The notes beneath the pieces were generated by a model. The model ran no database searches. It saw only the letters and a list, made by a program, of their open reading frames with translations, and was not told the origin of the DNA. Below are positions 52,027-60,403 of a DNA stretch of 64,000 nucleotides, one piece after another (positions within the stretch are counted from its first letter, which is position 1; the number at the start of each line of letters is the position of its first letter). This DNA is from Pseudomonas typographi (lineage in GTDB: Bacteria; Pseudomonadota; Gammaproteobacteria; Pseudomonadales; Pseudomonadaceae), in contig NZ_JAAOCA010000021.1 of assembly GCF_014694385.1 (NCBI RefSeq), positions 53,525-117,524 of the forward strand, in the 5' to 3' direction. The translations under genes and the position numbers were made by a program.

Positions 52027-53133
52027 ATGGCAGTGAAAGTCCTGGTGGTCGACGACTCGGGTTTTTTCCGGCGCCGCGTATCGGAAATCCTCGCATCCGA
52101 CACCAGCCTGCAGGTGGTGGGCACCGCGACCAATGGGCGTGAAGCGATCGACCAAGCCCTGGCGCTGAAGCCCGATGTGATCACCATGGACTACGAAATG
52201 CCGATGATGGACGGCATTACCGCGGTACGCCACATCATGCAGCGTTGCCCCACGCCGGTGTTGATGTTCAGCTCACTGACCCATGAAGGCGCCCGCGTCA
52301 CGCTCGATGCGCTCGACGCCGGCGCGGTGGATTACCTGCCGAAAAACTTCGAAGATATTTCCCGTAACCCGGAGCGGGTGCGGCAACTGCTGTGCGAGAA
52401 GATCCACCTCATCGCCCACAGCAACCGCCGCTTCAGTGCCTTCGCCACCCCCACGCCGCCGGTGGCACCGGCGCTGCGCCCCAGCGCCCCAGGCCCGCTG
52501 CCGGCACCGGCTACGGTACGCCCCGCACAGCGCCCTGCCGTGCCGCCGGCAAGCCCCGCGCCCAAGCGCAAGGCCTATAAATTGGTGGCCATTGGTACCT
52601 CCACGGGTGGGCCTGTGGCCTTGCAGCGCGTGTTGACCCAACTGCCCGCCGGCTTTCCCGCGCCCATCGTACTCATCCAGCATATGCCGGCGGCGTTCAC
52701 CAAAGCTTTTGCCGAGCGCCTGGATAAACTCTGCCGTATCAGCGTCAAGGAAGCCGAAGACGGCGACACTTTGCGCCCGGGCTTGGCGTTACTCGCCCCC
52801 GGCGGTAAGCAGATGATGATCGATGCCCGCGGCGCGGTGAAGATCCTTCCCGGCGACGAGCGCCTGAACTACAAGCCGTCTGTGGACATTACCTTTGGCT
52901 CGGCGGCCAAGTCGTTTGGCGACAAAGTGCTCGCCGTGGTGCTGACCGGCATGGGCGCCGATGGGCGCGAAGGCGCGCGTTTGCTCAAGCAGGGCGGTGG
53001 CCAGGTGTGGGCCCAGGACGAAGCCAGTTGCGTGATCTACGGCATGCCCATGGCCATTGCCAAGGCGGGCCTGGCCGATGCGGTGTATGGCCTGGATGAC
53101 ATCGGCCGCCACTTGGTAGAGGCGTGCTACTGA
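52027..53133 (+). CDS. cheB: Chemotaxis protein-glutamate methylesterase/deamidase CheB
   Basis: 368 aa. The receiver domain has Asp in DVITMDYEMPMMDG. A Pro/Ala-rich linker (about 145-180) leads to the methylesterase domain with the catalytic Ser in IGTSTGGP, His in LIQHMPAAF and Asp in LTGMGADGREG. It removes methyl groups from chemoreceptors for adaptation. No cheR is nearby. Its stop overlaps the motC start by one base. Confidence 0.96.
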   Translation: MAVKVLVVDDSGFFRRRVSEILASDTSLQVVGTATNGREAIDQALALKPDVITMDYEMPMMDGITAVRHIMQRCPTPVLMFSSLTHEGARVTLDALDAGAVDYLPKNFEDISRNPERVRQLLCEKIHLIAHSNRRFSAFATPTPPVAPALRPSAPGPLPAPATVRPAQRPAVPPASPAPKRKAYKLVAIGTSTGGPVALQRVLTQLPAGFPAPIVLIQHMPAAFTKAFAERLDKLCRISVKEAEDGDTLRPGLALLAPGGKQMMIDARGAVKILPGDERLNYKPSVDITFGSAAKSFGDKVLAVVLTGMGADGREGARLLKQGGGQVWAQDEASCVIYGMPMAIAKAGLADAVYGLDDIGRHLVEACY

Positions 53134-53873
53134 TGGATGCGTTGAGCCTGATCGGTATCATCCTGGCGTTCGTGGCCATCATCGGCGGTAACTTTCTCGA
53201 CGGCGGCCACTTGCCATCGCTGGCCAATGGCCCCGCCGCGCTGATCGTGCTGGGGGGCACCTTGGCCGCGGCGTTGTTACAAACGCCGGTCAGCGCATTC
53301 AAGCGCGCCCTGGGGATCGCCCGTTGGATTTTCTTCCCACCGAGCATCGACCTGGCCGGCGGTATCGACCGTGTGGTGGGCTGGAGCCTGGTGGCGCGCA
53401 AGGAAGGCTTGTTGGGCCTGGAAGCGATGGCCGACAGCGAACCGGACCCTTACGCGCGCAAAGGCTTGCAACTGCTAGTAGACGGCAGCGAGCCCGAATC
53501 GCTGCGCGGGGTGCTTGAAGTGGATTTTCTGACGCAGGAGGGGCGCGACCTGGCGGCCGCCAAGGTCTTCGAGTGCATGGGCGGCTACGCACCGACCATC
53601 GGTATCATCGGCGCGGTGATGGGCTTGATCCACGTGATGGGCAACCTCGCTGACCCGTCGCAACTCGGCAGCGGCATTGCAGTGGCTTTCGTGGCCACTA
53701 TCTACGGTGTGGCGTCCGCCAACCTGGTGCTGTTACCGATGGCCAACAAGCTCAAGGCCATCGTGCACCGCCAGGCGCGCTATCGGGAAATGCTCCTGGA
53801 GGGGCTTTTGTCGATTGCCGAAGGCGAGAACCCACGCTCGATCGAACTGAAGCTGCAAGGCTTCATGGAGTGA
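53133..53873 (+). CDS. motC: Flagellar motor stator protein MotC (MotA-type)
   Basis: 246 aa. Four membrane helices of the MotA/TolQ/ExbB family: SLIGIILAFVAIIGGNFL, PAALIVLGGTLAAALLQ, and the pair near the C-terminus including FECMGGYAPTIGIIGAVMGLIHVMGNL and AVAFVATIYGVASANLVLLPMANKL. It forms the proton-driven stator with MotD; MotCD is the second stator of Pseudomonas and is important for swarming. Confidence 0.95.
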   Translation: MDALSLIGIILAFVAIIGGNFLDGGHLPSLANGPAALIVLGGTLAAALLQTPVSAFKRALGIARWIFFPPSIDLAGGIDRVVGWSLVARKEGLLGLEAMADSEPDPYARKGLQLLVDGSEPESLRGVLEVDFLTQEGRDLAAAKVFECMGGYAPTIGIIGAVMGLIHVMGNLADPSQLGSGIAVAFVATIYGVASANLVLLPMANKLKAIVHRQARYREMLLEGLLSIAEGENPRSIELKLQGFME

Positions 53874-53877
53874 ACTG

Positions 53878-54759
53878 ATGCGTCGTCGCCGGCTGGTCGA
53901 GGAACACGAAAATCATGAACGGTGGCTGGTCAGCTACGCCGACTTCATCACCCTGCTGTTCGCTTTTTTCGTGGTGATGTATTCGATCTCCTCGATCAAT
54001 GAAGGCAAGTACAAAGTGCTGTCGCAAGCCCTGGTGGGTGTATTCAACGAGCAACAGCGCAGCATCGAGCCCATACCGATCGGCGAGGAAAAACCGCTGT
54101 CGACCCAGCCGGCGACCCCGCTGAACACCGACCACCCGGCCAGTGACACGGCCCTCGGCCAGGCCGACCCGCTCAAGGCCATCACCGATGACGTTCGCAC
54201 CGCGTTCGGCGACCTGATCGCCAGCGACCAGATGACCGTGCGCGGCAATGAACTGTGGATCGAGATCGAGCTTAAATCCGGGTTGTTATTTCCCAGTGGC
54301 GATGCCATTCCCAGCGACAAGGCGTTTGAGATCATCGACAAAGTGGCCAAGGTGCTGGCGCCGTTCGGCAACCCGGTACACGTGGAGGGCTTTACCGACA
54401 ACCAGCCGATCCGCACCGCCCAGTACCCCACCAACTGGGAGCTCTCCACCGCGCGAGCGGCGAGCATCGTGCGCATGCTCGCGATGGACGGCATCGACCC
54501 CAATCGCTTGGCCGCGGTGGGCTATGGTGAATTCCAGCCGGTGGCCAGTAACGATAGTGCCGACGGCCGTTCGCGCAACCGCCGGGTGGTACTGGTGATC
54601 TCTCGCAACCTTGAAGTGCGCCGCAGCCTAACCGGTACCGGCACGGCCAACGCGACCCCGGATGCGGCGCTGAAGCGGGCTGGCACACAAAGTGCACCAG
54701 CTGGGGCAACGCCATCAGGAGCGGGCGGGGCCGTCAAAAGCCCGGCACCCGCGCCCTAA
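53878..54759 (+). CDS. motD: Flagellar motor stator protein MotD (MotB-type)
   Basis: 293 aa. The N-terminal RWLVSYADFITLLFAFFVVMYSIS helix contains the conserved proton-carrying Asp (YADF). The C-terminal OmpA-like peptidoglycan-binding domain is clear (VHVEGFTDNQPIRTAQYPTNWELSTARA, RNRRVVLVI). A long Pro/Ala tail of about 40 residues follows. It anchors the stator to the cell wall. Confidence 0.96.
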   Translation: MRRRRLVEEHENHERWLVSYADFITLLFAFFVVMYSISSINEGKYKVLSQALVGVFNEQQRSIEPIPIGEEKPLSTQPATPLNTDHPASDTALGQADPLKAITDDVRTAFGDLIASDQMTVRGNELWIEIELKSGLLFPSGDAIPSDKAFEIIDKVAKVLAPFGNPVHVEGFTDNQPIRTAQYPTNWELSTARAASIVRMLAMDGIDPNRLAAVGYGEFQPVASNDSADGRSRNRRVVLVISRNLEVRRSLTGTGTANATPDAALKRAGTQSAPAGATPSGAGGAVKSPAPAP

Positions 54760-54782
54760 CCTGAAAAACGAGATCCGAGCGC

Positions 54783-55571
54783 ATGAGAGTGTGGGCAGTA
54801 GCCAATCAAAAAGGGGGCGTGGGTAAAACCACCACGTCCATTGCCCTGGCGGGCCTGCTGGCCGACGCCGGCCAGCGCGTGCTGGTCGTTGACCTCGACC
54901 CCCACGGCTCGATGACCAGCTATTTTGGCCTGAACCCCGACGCGCTGGAACACAGTTGTTTCGACCTGTTCTTGCACAAGGGCAGCGTGCCGGATGGCTT
55001 GCCTGGCCAACTGCTACAGCCCACGAGCCACGATGCCATATCGTTGCTCGCATCTAGCACCGCCCTGGCCACTTTAGAGCGCCAATCGCCTGGCCAAAGT
55101 GGTTTGGGCCTGGTGATCGCCAAGACCCTGGCACAGTTGTGGCAAGACTTCGACTATGCCTTGATCGACAGCCCGCCGTTGCTGGGCGTGCTGATGGTCA
55201 ACGCCCTGGCGGCGAGCCAGCAACTGGTGCTGCCCTGCCAAACCGAGCATTTGGCCGTCAATGGCCTGGAACGTATGGTCAACACCCTGGCGATGATCAA
55301 CCGCTCGCGCAAGCAAGCATTGCCCTTTTCCATCGTACCGACGCTGTTCGACCGCCGTACCCAGGCATCGCTGAGCACCCTCAAGGTGCTGCGCGACCGG
55401 TGGCCACAGAACGTGTGGGAGGGCTATATCCCGGTAGACACGCGGCTGCGCGACGCCAGCCGGGCCGGGCGAACCCCGTCGCAATTCGACCCCAAAAGCC
55501 GAGGGGTGGCCGCTTACCGGGCCCTGCTCAAGCATTTGCTGGGCCAGCAACTTACTTCCCAGGTGGCCTGA
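54783..55571 (+). CDS. parC: ParA-family ATPase ParC, positions polar chemotaxis arrays
   Basis: 262 aa. Walker A NQKGGVGKTTTSIALAG, VVDLDPHGSMTSYFG and IDSPPLLGVL define a ParA/Soj-type ATPase. In polar flagellates ParC (not topoisomerase IV) localises and segregates chemotaxis arrays with ParP. It stands between motD and a CheW-like gene, the conserved place in this operon. parP starts right at its stop. Confidence 0.9.
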   Translation: MRVWAVANQKGGVGKTTTSIALAGLLADAGQRVLVVDLDPHGSMTSYFGLNPDALEHSCFDLFLHKGSVPDGLPGQLLQPTSHDAISLLASSTALATLERQSPGQSGLGLVIAKTLAQLWQDFDYALIDSPPLLGVLMVNALAASQQLVLPCQTEHLAVNGLERMVNTLAMINRSRKQALPFSIVPTLFDRRTQASLSTLKVLRDRWPQNVWEGYIPVDTRLRDASRAGRTPSQFDPKSRGVAAYRALLKHLLGQQLTSQVA

Positions 55572-55572
55572 C

Positions 55573-56517
55573 ATGAACCCCCCGGTCGATTTCGCCAAAC
55601 GCCCGCAACAAGCATTGCAGGCTTATTTAGACGGCCTTTTGCAAGACATACCCGAGGCCCTTGAGCCGGATGTGCTTCTGGCTACGGCTTCAGATGTGGC
55701 GCTGGGTGAATTCCACGCCGCCGTGCGCGAAGAGCAATTGCGCGATGCGCACCGGCCGGCTGCGGCGTTGCGCGCCGAGCCGTTGATCCAGCCCGACGAC
55801 CCCATGCCCTGGGCTACGCCGCCGCTACCGCAGCTGGCTACGCCGCTGTTGCAGCAGGCGCTGCGGGTAGCGCCGCTGGCCGAGGTGCATTTGTCGGCCC
55901 CGGTCCCTGAGCCGGTCCCGCAACCGGCGCAGCTGCTAATGCCCGCCCATGCCAGCCGGCATGGCGGGGGCTTGCATAGTGATGGCCCACCGGCGTGGGC
56001 CACCGGGCCGTTCGAGTGCCTGCTGTTCGACGTAGCCGGGCTGACCCTGGCCGTGCCACTGGTGTGCCTGGGTTCTATCTACCCGTTGGCCGGGCAGGAG
56101 CTCACCCCGCTGTTCGGCCAGCCAGAGTGGTTCCTCGGCATCCTGCCCAGCCATAGTGGCAACCTCAAGGTGCTCGACACGGCGCGCTGGGTGATGCCCG
56201 ATCGTTACCGCGCTGATTTTTTGCAGGGGCTGCAGTACGTAATTTCGGTACAGGGCTACGAATGGGGGCTGGCGGTGCACCACGTGAGCCGCTCGCTGCG
56301 TCTGGACCCAAGCGAAATCAAATGGCGCAGCCAGCGCGGGCAGCGCCCGTGGTTGGCCGGCACCGTGATCGAACACATGTGCGCGCTGCTCGATGTGGCC
56401 GCGCTGGCCGAACTGATCGCCAGCGGCGCCATTACCCGGCAGATGCAAGAGACCAAGGAAAAAGCCGCCGCCGAAGCGAAAGCCAAGGCGGCGGCGCAAC
56501 GGCCCAGCAAACATTAA
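55573..56517 (+). CDS. parP: CheW-domain protein, ParP-like array partner
   Basis: 314 aa. The first 145 residues are Pro/Ala/Leu-rich and probably flexible. The C-terminal part (about 150-300) is a CheW-like domain (FECLLFDVAGLTLAVPLVCLGSIYPLAGQE, GILPSHSGNLKVLDTARW). A basic helical tail (MQETKEKAAAEAKAKAAAQ) ends the protein. Position after parC matches ParP, which binds CheA through a CheW-like AIF domain and links arrays to ParC. The ParP assignment is by context. Confidence 0.85.
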   Translation: MNPPVDFAKRPQQALQAYLDGLLQDIPEALEPDVLLATASDVALGEFHAAVREEQLRDAHRPAAALRAEPLIQPDDPMPWATPPLPQLATPLLQQALRVAPLAEVHLSAPVPEPVPQPAQLLMPAHASRHGGGLHSDGPPAWATGPFECLLFDVAGLTLAVPLVCLGSIYPLAGQELTPLFGQPEWFLGILPSHSGNLKVLDTARWVMPDRYRADFLQGLQYVISVQGYEWGLAVHHVSRSLRLDPSEIKWRSQRGQRPWLAGTVIEHMCALLDVAALAELIASGAITRQMQETKEKAAAEAKAKAAAQRPSKH

Positions 56518-56573
56518 GGGCGCCGACCGCGCCATACCATACAACGCCACTAGGGCAGCGAGGGTTAGGGATT

Positions 56574-57053
56574 ATGAATAAATCGTCCGCACAAGGCACC
56601 GAAGATCCAATTTTGCAATGGGTCACCTTCCGCCTGGACAACGAAACCTACGGCATCAACGTGATGCAGGTCCAGGAAGTACTACGTTACACCGAGATCG
56701 CCCCGGTACCCGGTGCGCCGGCCTATGTGTTGGGCATCATCAACCTGCGCGGTAACGTGGTCACGGTGATCGACACTCGCCAGCGTTTTGGTTTAGCGTC
56801 GTCCGACATCACCGATAACAGCCGTATCGTGATCATCGAGGCCGACAAACAGGTGGTGGGCATTCTGGTGGATAGCGTGGCGGAGGTGGTGTACTTGCGC
56901 CAGTCGGAAATCGAAACCGCGCCGAACGTCGGTAACGATGAGTCGGCCAAGTTCATCCAGGGGGTGTGCAACAAGAATGGCGAGTTGCTGATCCTGGTCG
57001 AACTCGACAAGATGATGAGCGAAGAAGAATGGTCTGACCTGGAGAACCTCTGA
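56574..57053 (+). CDS. cheW: Chemotaxis coupling protein CheW
   Basis: 159 aa from the ATG at 56574. A single CheW domain: WVTFRLDNETYGINVMQVQEVLRYTEIAPVPGAPAYVLGIINLRGNVVTVIDTRQRFG and LILVELDKMMSEEEWS. It bridges chemoreceptors and CheA. It is separated from parP by 56 nt and precedes the DUF2802 gene by one base. Confidence 0.97.
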   Translation: MNKSSAQGTEDPILQWVTFRLDNETYGINVMQVQEVLRYTEIAPVPGAPAYVLGIINLRGNVVTVIDTRQRFGLASSDITDNSRIVIIEADKQVVGILVDSVAEVVYLRQSEIETAPNVGNDESAKFIQGVCNKNGELLILVELDKMMSEEEWSDLENL

Positions 57054-57054
57054 G

Positions 57055-57450
57055 TTGATCGTTGAAGTAGCGGTCATCGTGCTGGCTGTTCTTTGGCTGG
57101 GTACGTTGGTGCTGTTCCTGCAATACACCCGCAACCAGCAACGCATGGCGGCCGAGCAGGCGGCGGGCGACGCATTGCGTGACCAGCGTATCCGCGACAT
57201 TGCCAAGCGCTTGGATGACTACCAGAACGGCACCGTACGCATGGGGGAGGCGATCCACGAGTTGCGTGCCGTGGTCGCACCGTTGCCAGATAAACTTTTG
57301 CAACTGGAGCAGCGCGACCCGGGCTCGCTGTCGTTCGCCCAGGCCGCCAAATTGGTGAGCATGGGCGCCAGTGTCGATGAACTGACCCAGGCCTGCGGGT
57401 TAACGCGGACCGAGGCGGAACTGATGCGCAAGCTGCACCACAACAGTTAG
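57055..57450 (+). CDS. DUF2802 domain protein at the end of the chemotaxis operon
   Basis: 131 aa from a TTG start at 57055, right after the cheW stop. An N-terminal membrane helix (VEVAVIVLAVLWLGTLVLFLQY), a helical linker and a C-terminal DUF2802 segment (LSFAQAAKLVSMGASVDELTQACGLTRTEAELM) resembling a helix-turn-helix. The function is unknown, but the gene regularly closes this operon in Pseudomonas. Its stop overlaps by two bases the stop of the convergent toxin gene. Confidence 0.9.
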   Translation: MIVEVAVIVLAVLWLGTLVLFLQYTRNQQRMAAEQAAGDALRDQRIRDIAKRLDDYQNGTVRMGEAIHELRAVVAPLPDKLLQLEQRDPGSLSFAQAAKLVSMGASVDELTQACGLTRTEAELMRKLHHNS

Positions 57451-60233
57451 GTGCTGACCCAGCTTTGGGTACCGCCGATCTTTATGCAGCGGCTGAAGGG
57501 CAAGTGGGCGTTTATCGCGCCACCCAGTGGGGTGAAGTCGATGATCGCCTGCTGGTTGGTCACCGGGAAGCTCCACAGCGACAGCACCCCCCGAAGCTGG
57601 CGCAGCTCCGGGCGCTGGTGCGTGATCACGTCATTGAGCAGGGCCGGCCCGGTCAACTCGCTTAGCCGTGCCGCATAGGCCCGGAAGCCGGCCGGGTCCC
57701 GCGTCGGGCTGGGGCGGGTGTTATAAAAGTCTTGGGCCGTTTGGTAGCGAAGGTGCATTTCTTCGCTGATGGCCTCGAGCGTCGGGTTGCCCGCATGGCT
57801 GCCGATCACGCTGGTGTTGTATAGCTCACGCATGCCCAGTTTATAGTTCGACACCGTGTCGTTGAGCAGCAGCCCGTCCGGCGTAGCCGCTAACGCCATA
57901 TCAGACAACGGGCGTGCGCCGCCATAGGGCCCAGTCGGCGCCCCCGGTGGCAGTATCTGGTCGTCGAGGTCCATGTAAATGCCACCTTCATGGTGCAGCA
58001 GCGGGTAACGCAACACATCCGAGGCCGAGGAGTAGTTGGTGGCCACCCCACCATTACCGTCGATGGCTGCTCGGTACTGGGCAAAGTTGTCACTTTGCGC
58101 GAAATGAGCATAGAACGGATGTTCTTCCAGCGTGATCACTTCCAGGGTGGGCGCGTGCTGCGCGAGCAACTGGAGGTTTTGTCGGTATGCTTCGGTGTTG
58201 GCGTTGGACAAAAACAGCCGGAACCGATAGTTCGCCTGGTCCAGCGCCTGAGCATTGTGCGCGACGTTTTCCAGCAAGGTTGAGCTGAGCACCTTGTCGC
58301 CCACCCAGATCGACATGACCGAATGGGGTATTTCGCTGCGTGCCGCCGCCAGTGGCCCAGCTAGGTCTACCGGCAGGGTGAGGTCCACCCCCAGCGCGCG
58401 CAACGTGCTCATGCGGCTGGCATGGGTGGCTACTCTCGGCGGCTGGGGTTCTGGCACCAAGCTGGGGTTCCAGGAATCCGGCGCTACGTAGTAGGTGGGG
58501 GCCACTTCGTTCACCGCCTCGGCGCGCAGGAAGGCGTCGCGCTCCAGGTCGTACACCATGTCTGCGGTGCGGCTGTCGATAAAGCTTTCGAGGATATCCC
58601 GCTCACCCGTCCAGCGCGCTATGCGCGTCACGCTGCGGGCGACCGCGGCGTTCGGTTCAGGTAATACGGCAACCGCATCGGTGGCCTCGAACGCCGCCGC
58701 CAGCGGGTCGGCCGGCAGCTGTGGCGGGTCCACTGGGCTGAGCGGGTAGCCCCAGCGGCCGTTGACCCAGCGCGGGCTGAAAAACCCGCTACGTTCGGCG
58801 GTGTACACCTCGCCCAGGTTAGCGGCGGCGCTGTGTACAAGCGGCAGCGCATTGAGCAGGCCGAAGGCGGTGCTTTGCACCCCCTCGGCTTGTTCATGGG
58901 CGTTTTTGCCATGGATCGCGTGGTCCAAGCCCAGGCCAAATTGCGCCAGCCCGCCGGCGGCCAACAGCGGCGCCAGCTCCGGCACCGCCAGCGCCAACGG
59001 CCCCAGCAAGTTGATGGCCGAATTCAGGTAGCCGCGCCATTTGGCTTTGGTCACGCTGGCGTCGCTCGCAATAATGAAGTCTGCGTCGCGGTAGCTGCGC
59101 TGCTGTTGCCGGAAAGCCAAGGCGCCGCCCAGGTCGCCGTTGATTAATGGGCTGTATTTTTTGACTTTGTAGTTCACGAACAGGTAGGGGCTCCACACCC
59201 CGCTGGTGGCGAAGCCTTCGTGCTGCGGTGGCAGATAATGCGGGTGCGGGTAGGCCGCCAAGCCTGCCATCGCGGTATCGAGCCCGCTATAGCTCAGGCC
59301 ATCCGGGCCGTCCGCGAGGTCGAAATGGGCCTTGAGCGCTTGGCGGGTGTGTTCACCCTTGCACTGCTCGGCGACCCAGGCCTGCATCTTTCGGTGGTTG
59401 GCGAATTCATGCAGGGGCGAGGCGTTCCCAGGGATGTACAGCAGGGTTGTGCCGCTCTGGTTGTCGAACAAGCACAGCAAGCCGGTGGCGGTATAGCCAT
59501 AGATGTTCAGCGGCGCGGCCAGCACCACGGGGTAAGCCCGCGCGGGCTTGCCGAGGCTTTCCCAACTGGGCGCTGCCTCCAGCCCAGCGACCTGCCAGGC
59601 CAGGCGCCGCCCTGCGCTGCTCAGGCTGCCTTCAACCACCTGTTTGTTGCAGGCGGCAACAAAGGCAATCTTCGCCGCAAGGCCGTAACCGTGCAATTGG
59701 CTGGCCCAATAGGTGTCGAGCATGGCCTTGTACGGTGCCTGGAAGTCCAGCCTCCAGATAAACGCCTGGAAGGCCTCGGCCGGCAAGGCTACATGGTTAT
59801 GCGTGTTATAGGCGGCCGGTGTGGCGGTGCGGTAAAGCCCGTTGTACACGGCGTATTCGGCGCCGTTTTCAAGGTCCGTAAAGCTTTTGCGGTAGGGCAG
59901 TTCATCCTCCAGGGTGAAATTCCCTGGCGGTGGGTTGCCGGCCCATGGCGCGCCGAATAGGCCACCTAGCGCATCATTGGCGCTCTCGCCCTGCCAGTTC
60001 GACAGCAGCGCTTGGGTCAGGGTAAGGCGCTGGGCAACCTTGGCGAACCACTGGCCGTCGTGGAATTGGTAGTGCAGGGTCACGGCTTCGATCAGGTCGG
60101 GGTTCAATTCGATGCCTTGGCTATGGGCCCAGGCACGCACCGCGTCTGCGGCGGCGCGGTCGGGGCGGGGGAAGCCTGTGAGGGCATTGCGTACCGTTTG
60201 GGTGCCGGTGCGGTTGAGGTGGGTGGGGGTCAT
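57447..60233 (-). CDS. DUF6543-type toxin with C-terminal TcdA/TcdB-like glycosyltransferase domain (first copy)
   Basis: 928 aa from the ATG at 60233, which has GAGG 7 nt upstream. The N-terminal two thirds resemble the DUF6543 dermonecrotic-toxin module of pseudomonads (LTLTQALLSNWQGESANDAL, GAEYAVYNGLYR, LLYIPGNASPLHEFAN). The C-terminal domain (about 640-928) has the clostridial large-toxin glycosyltransferase pattern: SIWVGDK, ASDVLRYPLLHHEGGIYMDLDDQ with DxD at about 755-757, and NTSVIGSHAGNP. It would attach sugar to a host protein; the target is unknown. No secretion signal or translocation repeats are seen. A paralogue lies at 61301. Confidence 0.82.
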   Translation of the reverse strand: MTPTHLNRTGTQTVRNALTGFPRPDRAAADAVRAWAHSQGIELNPDLIEAVTLHYQFHDGQWFAKVAQRLTLTQALLSNWQGESANDALGGLFGAPWAGNPPPGNFTLEDELPYRKSFTDLENGAEYAVYNGLYRTATPAAYNTHNHVALPAEAFQAFIWRLDFQAPYKAMLDTYWASQLHGYGLAAKIAFVAACNKQVVEGSLSSAGRRLAWQVAGLEAAPSWESLGKPARAYPVVLAAPLNIYGYTATGLLCLFDNQSGTTLLYIPGNASPLHEFANHRKMQAWVAEQCKGEHTRQALKAHFDLADGPDGLSYSGLDTAMAGLAAYPHPHYLPPQHEGFATSGVWSPYLFVNYKVKKYSPLINGDLGGALAFRQQQRSYRDADFIIASDASVTKAKWRGYLNSAINLLGPLALAVPELAPLLAAGGLAQFGLGLDHAIHGKNAHEQAEGVQSTAFGLLNALPLVHSAAANLGEVYTAERSGFFSPRWVNGRWGYPLSPVDPPQLPADPLAAAFEATDAVAVLPEPNAAVARSVTRIARWTGERDILESFIDSRTADMVYDLERDAFLRAEAVNEVAPTYYVAPDSWNPSLVPEPQPPRVATHASRMSTLRALGVDLTLPVDLAGPLAAARSEIPHSVMSIWVGDKVLSSTLLENVAHNAQALDQANYRFRLFLSNANTEAYRQNLQLLAQHAPTLEVITLEEHPFYAHFAQSDNFAQYRAAIDGNGGVATNYSSASDVLRYPLLHHEGGIYMDLDDQILPPGAPTGPYGGARPLSDMALAATPDGLLLNDTVSNYKLGMRELYNTSVIGSHAGNPTLEAISEEMHLRYQTAQDFYNTRPSPTRDPAGFRAYAARLSELTGPALLNDVITHQRPELRQLRGVLSLWSFPVTNQQAIIDFTPLGGAINAHLPFSRCIKIGGTQSWVST

Positions 60234-60238
60234 GAAAT

Positions 60239-60259
60239 GGCCTCGTGGGGGATGAGGCC
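60239..60259 (-). promoter_or_regulatory. Leader hairpin covering the ribosome binding site of the first toxin gene
   Basis: GGCCTC and GAGGCC (plus strand 60239-60244 and 60254-60259) form a perfect 6-bp stem with a 9-nt loop. On the minus strand the 3' arm contains the GAGG Shine-Dalgarno located 7 nt before the ATG at 60233. Folding would hide the site, which suggests translational control. Inference from sequence only. Confidence 0.5.
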
Positions 60260-60403
60260 GTAACGGTGAGGGAGGTCGAGAGCGGGTGAGTAGTATCCGG
60301 GTATAGGCCGATGGCCGCATAAGGTGTTAAGGGCCCACATAACGGGCATACCGGCCAGTGCCGATACCTGATAGATCTACCAGCTAGGGTTGATCGTATT
60401 TAC

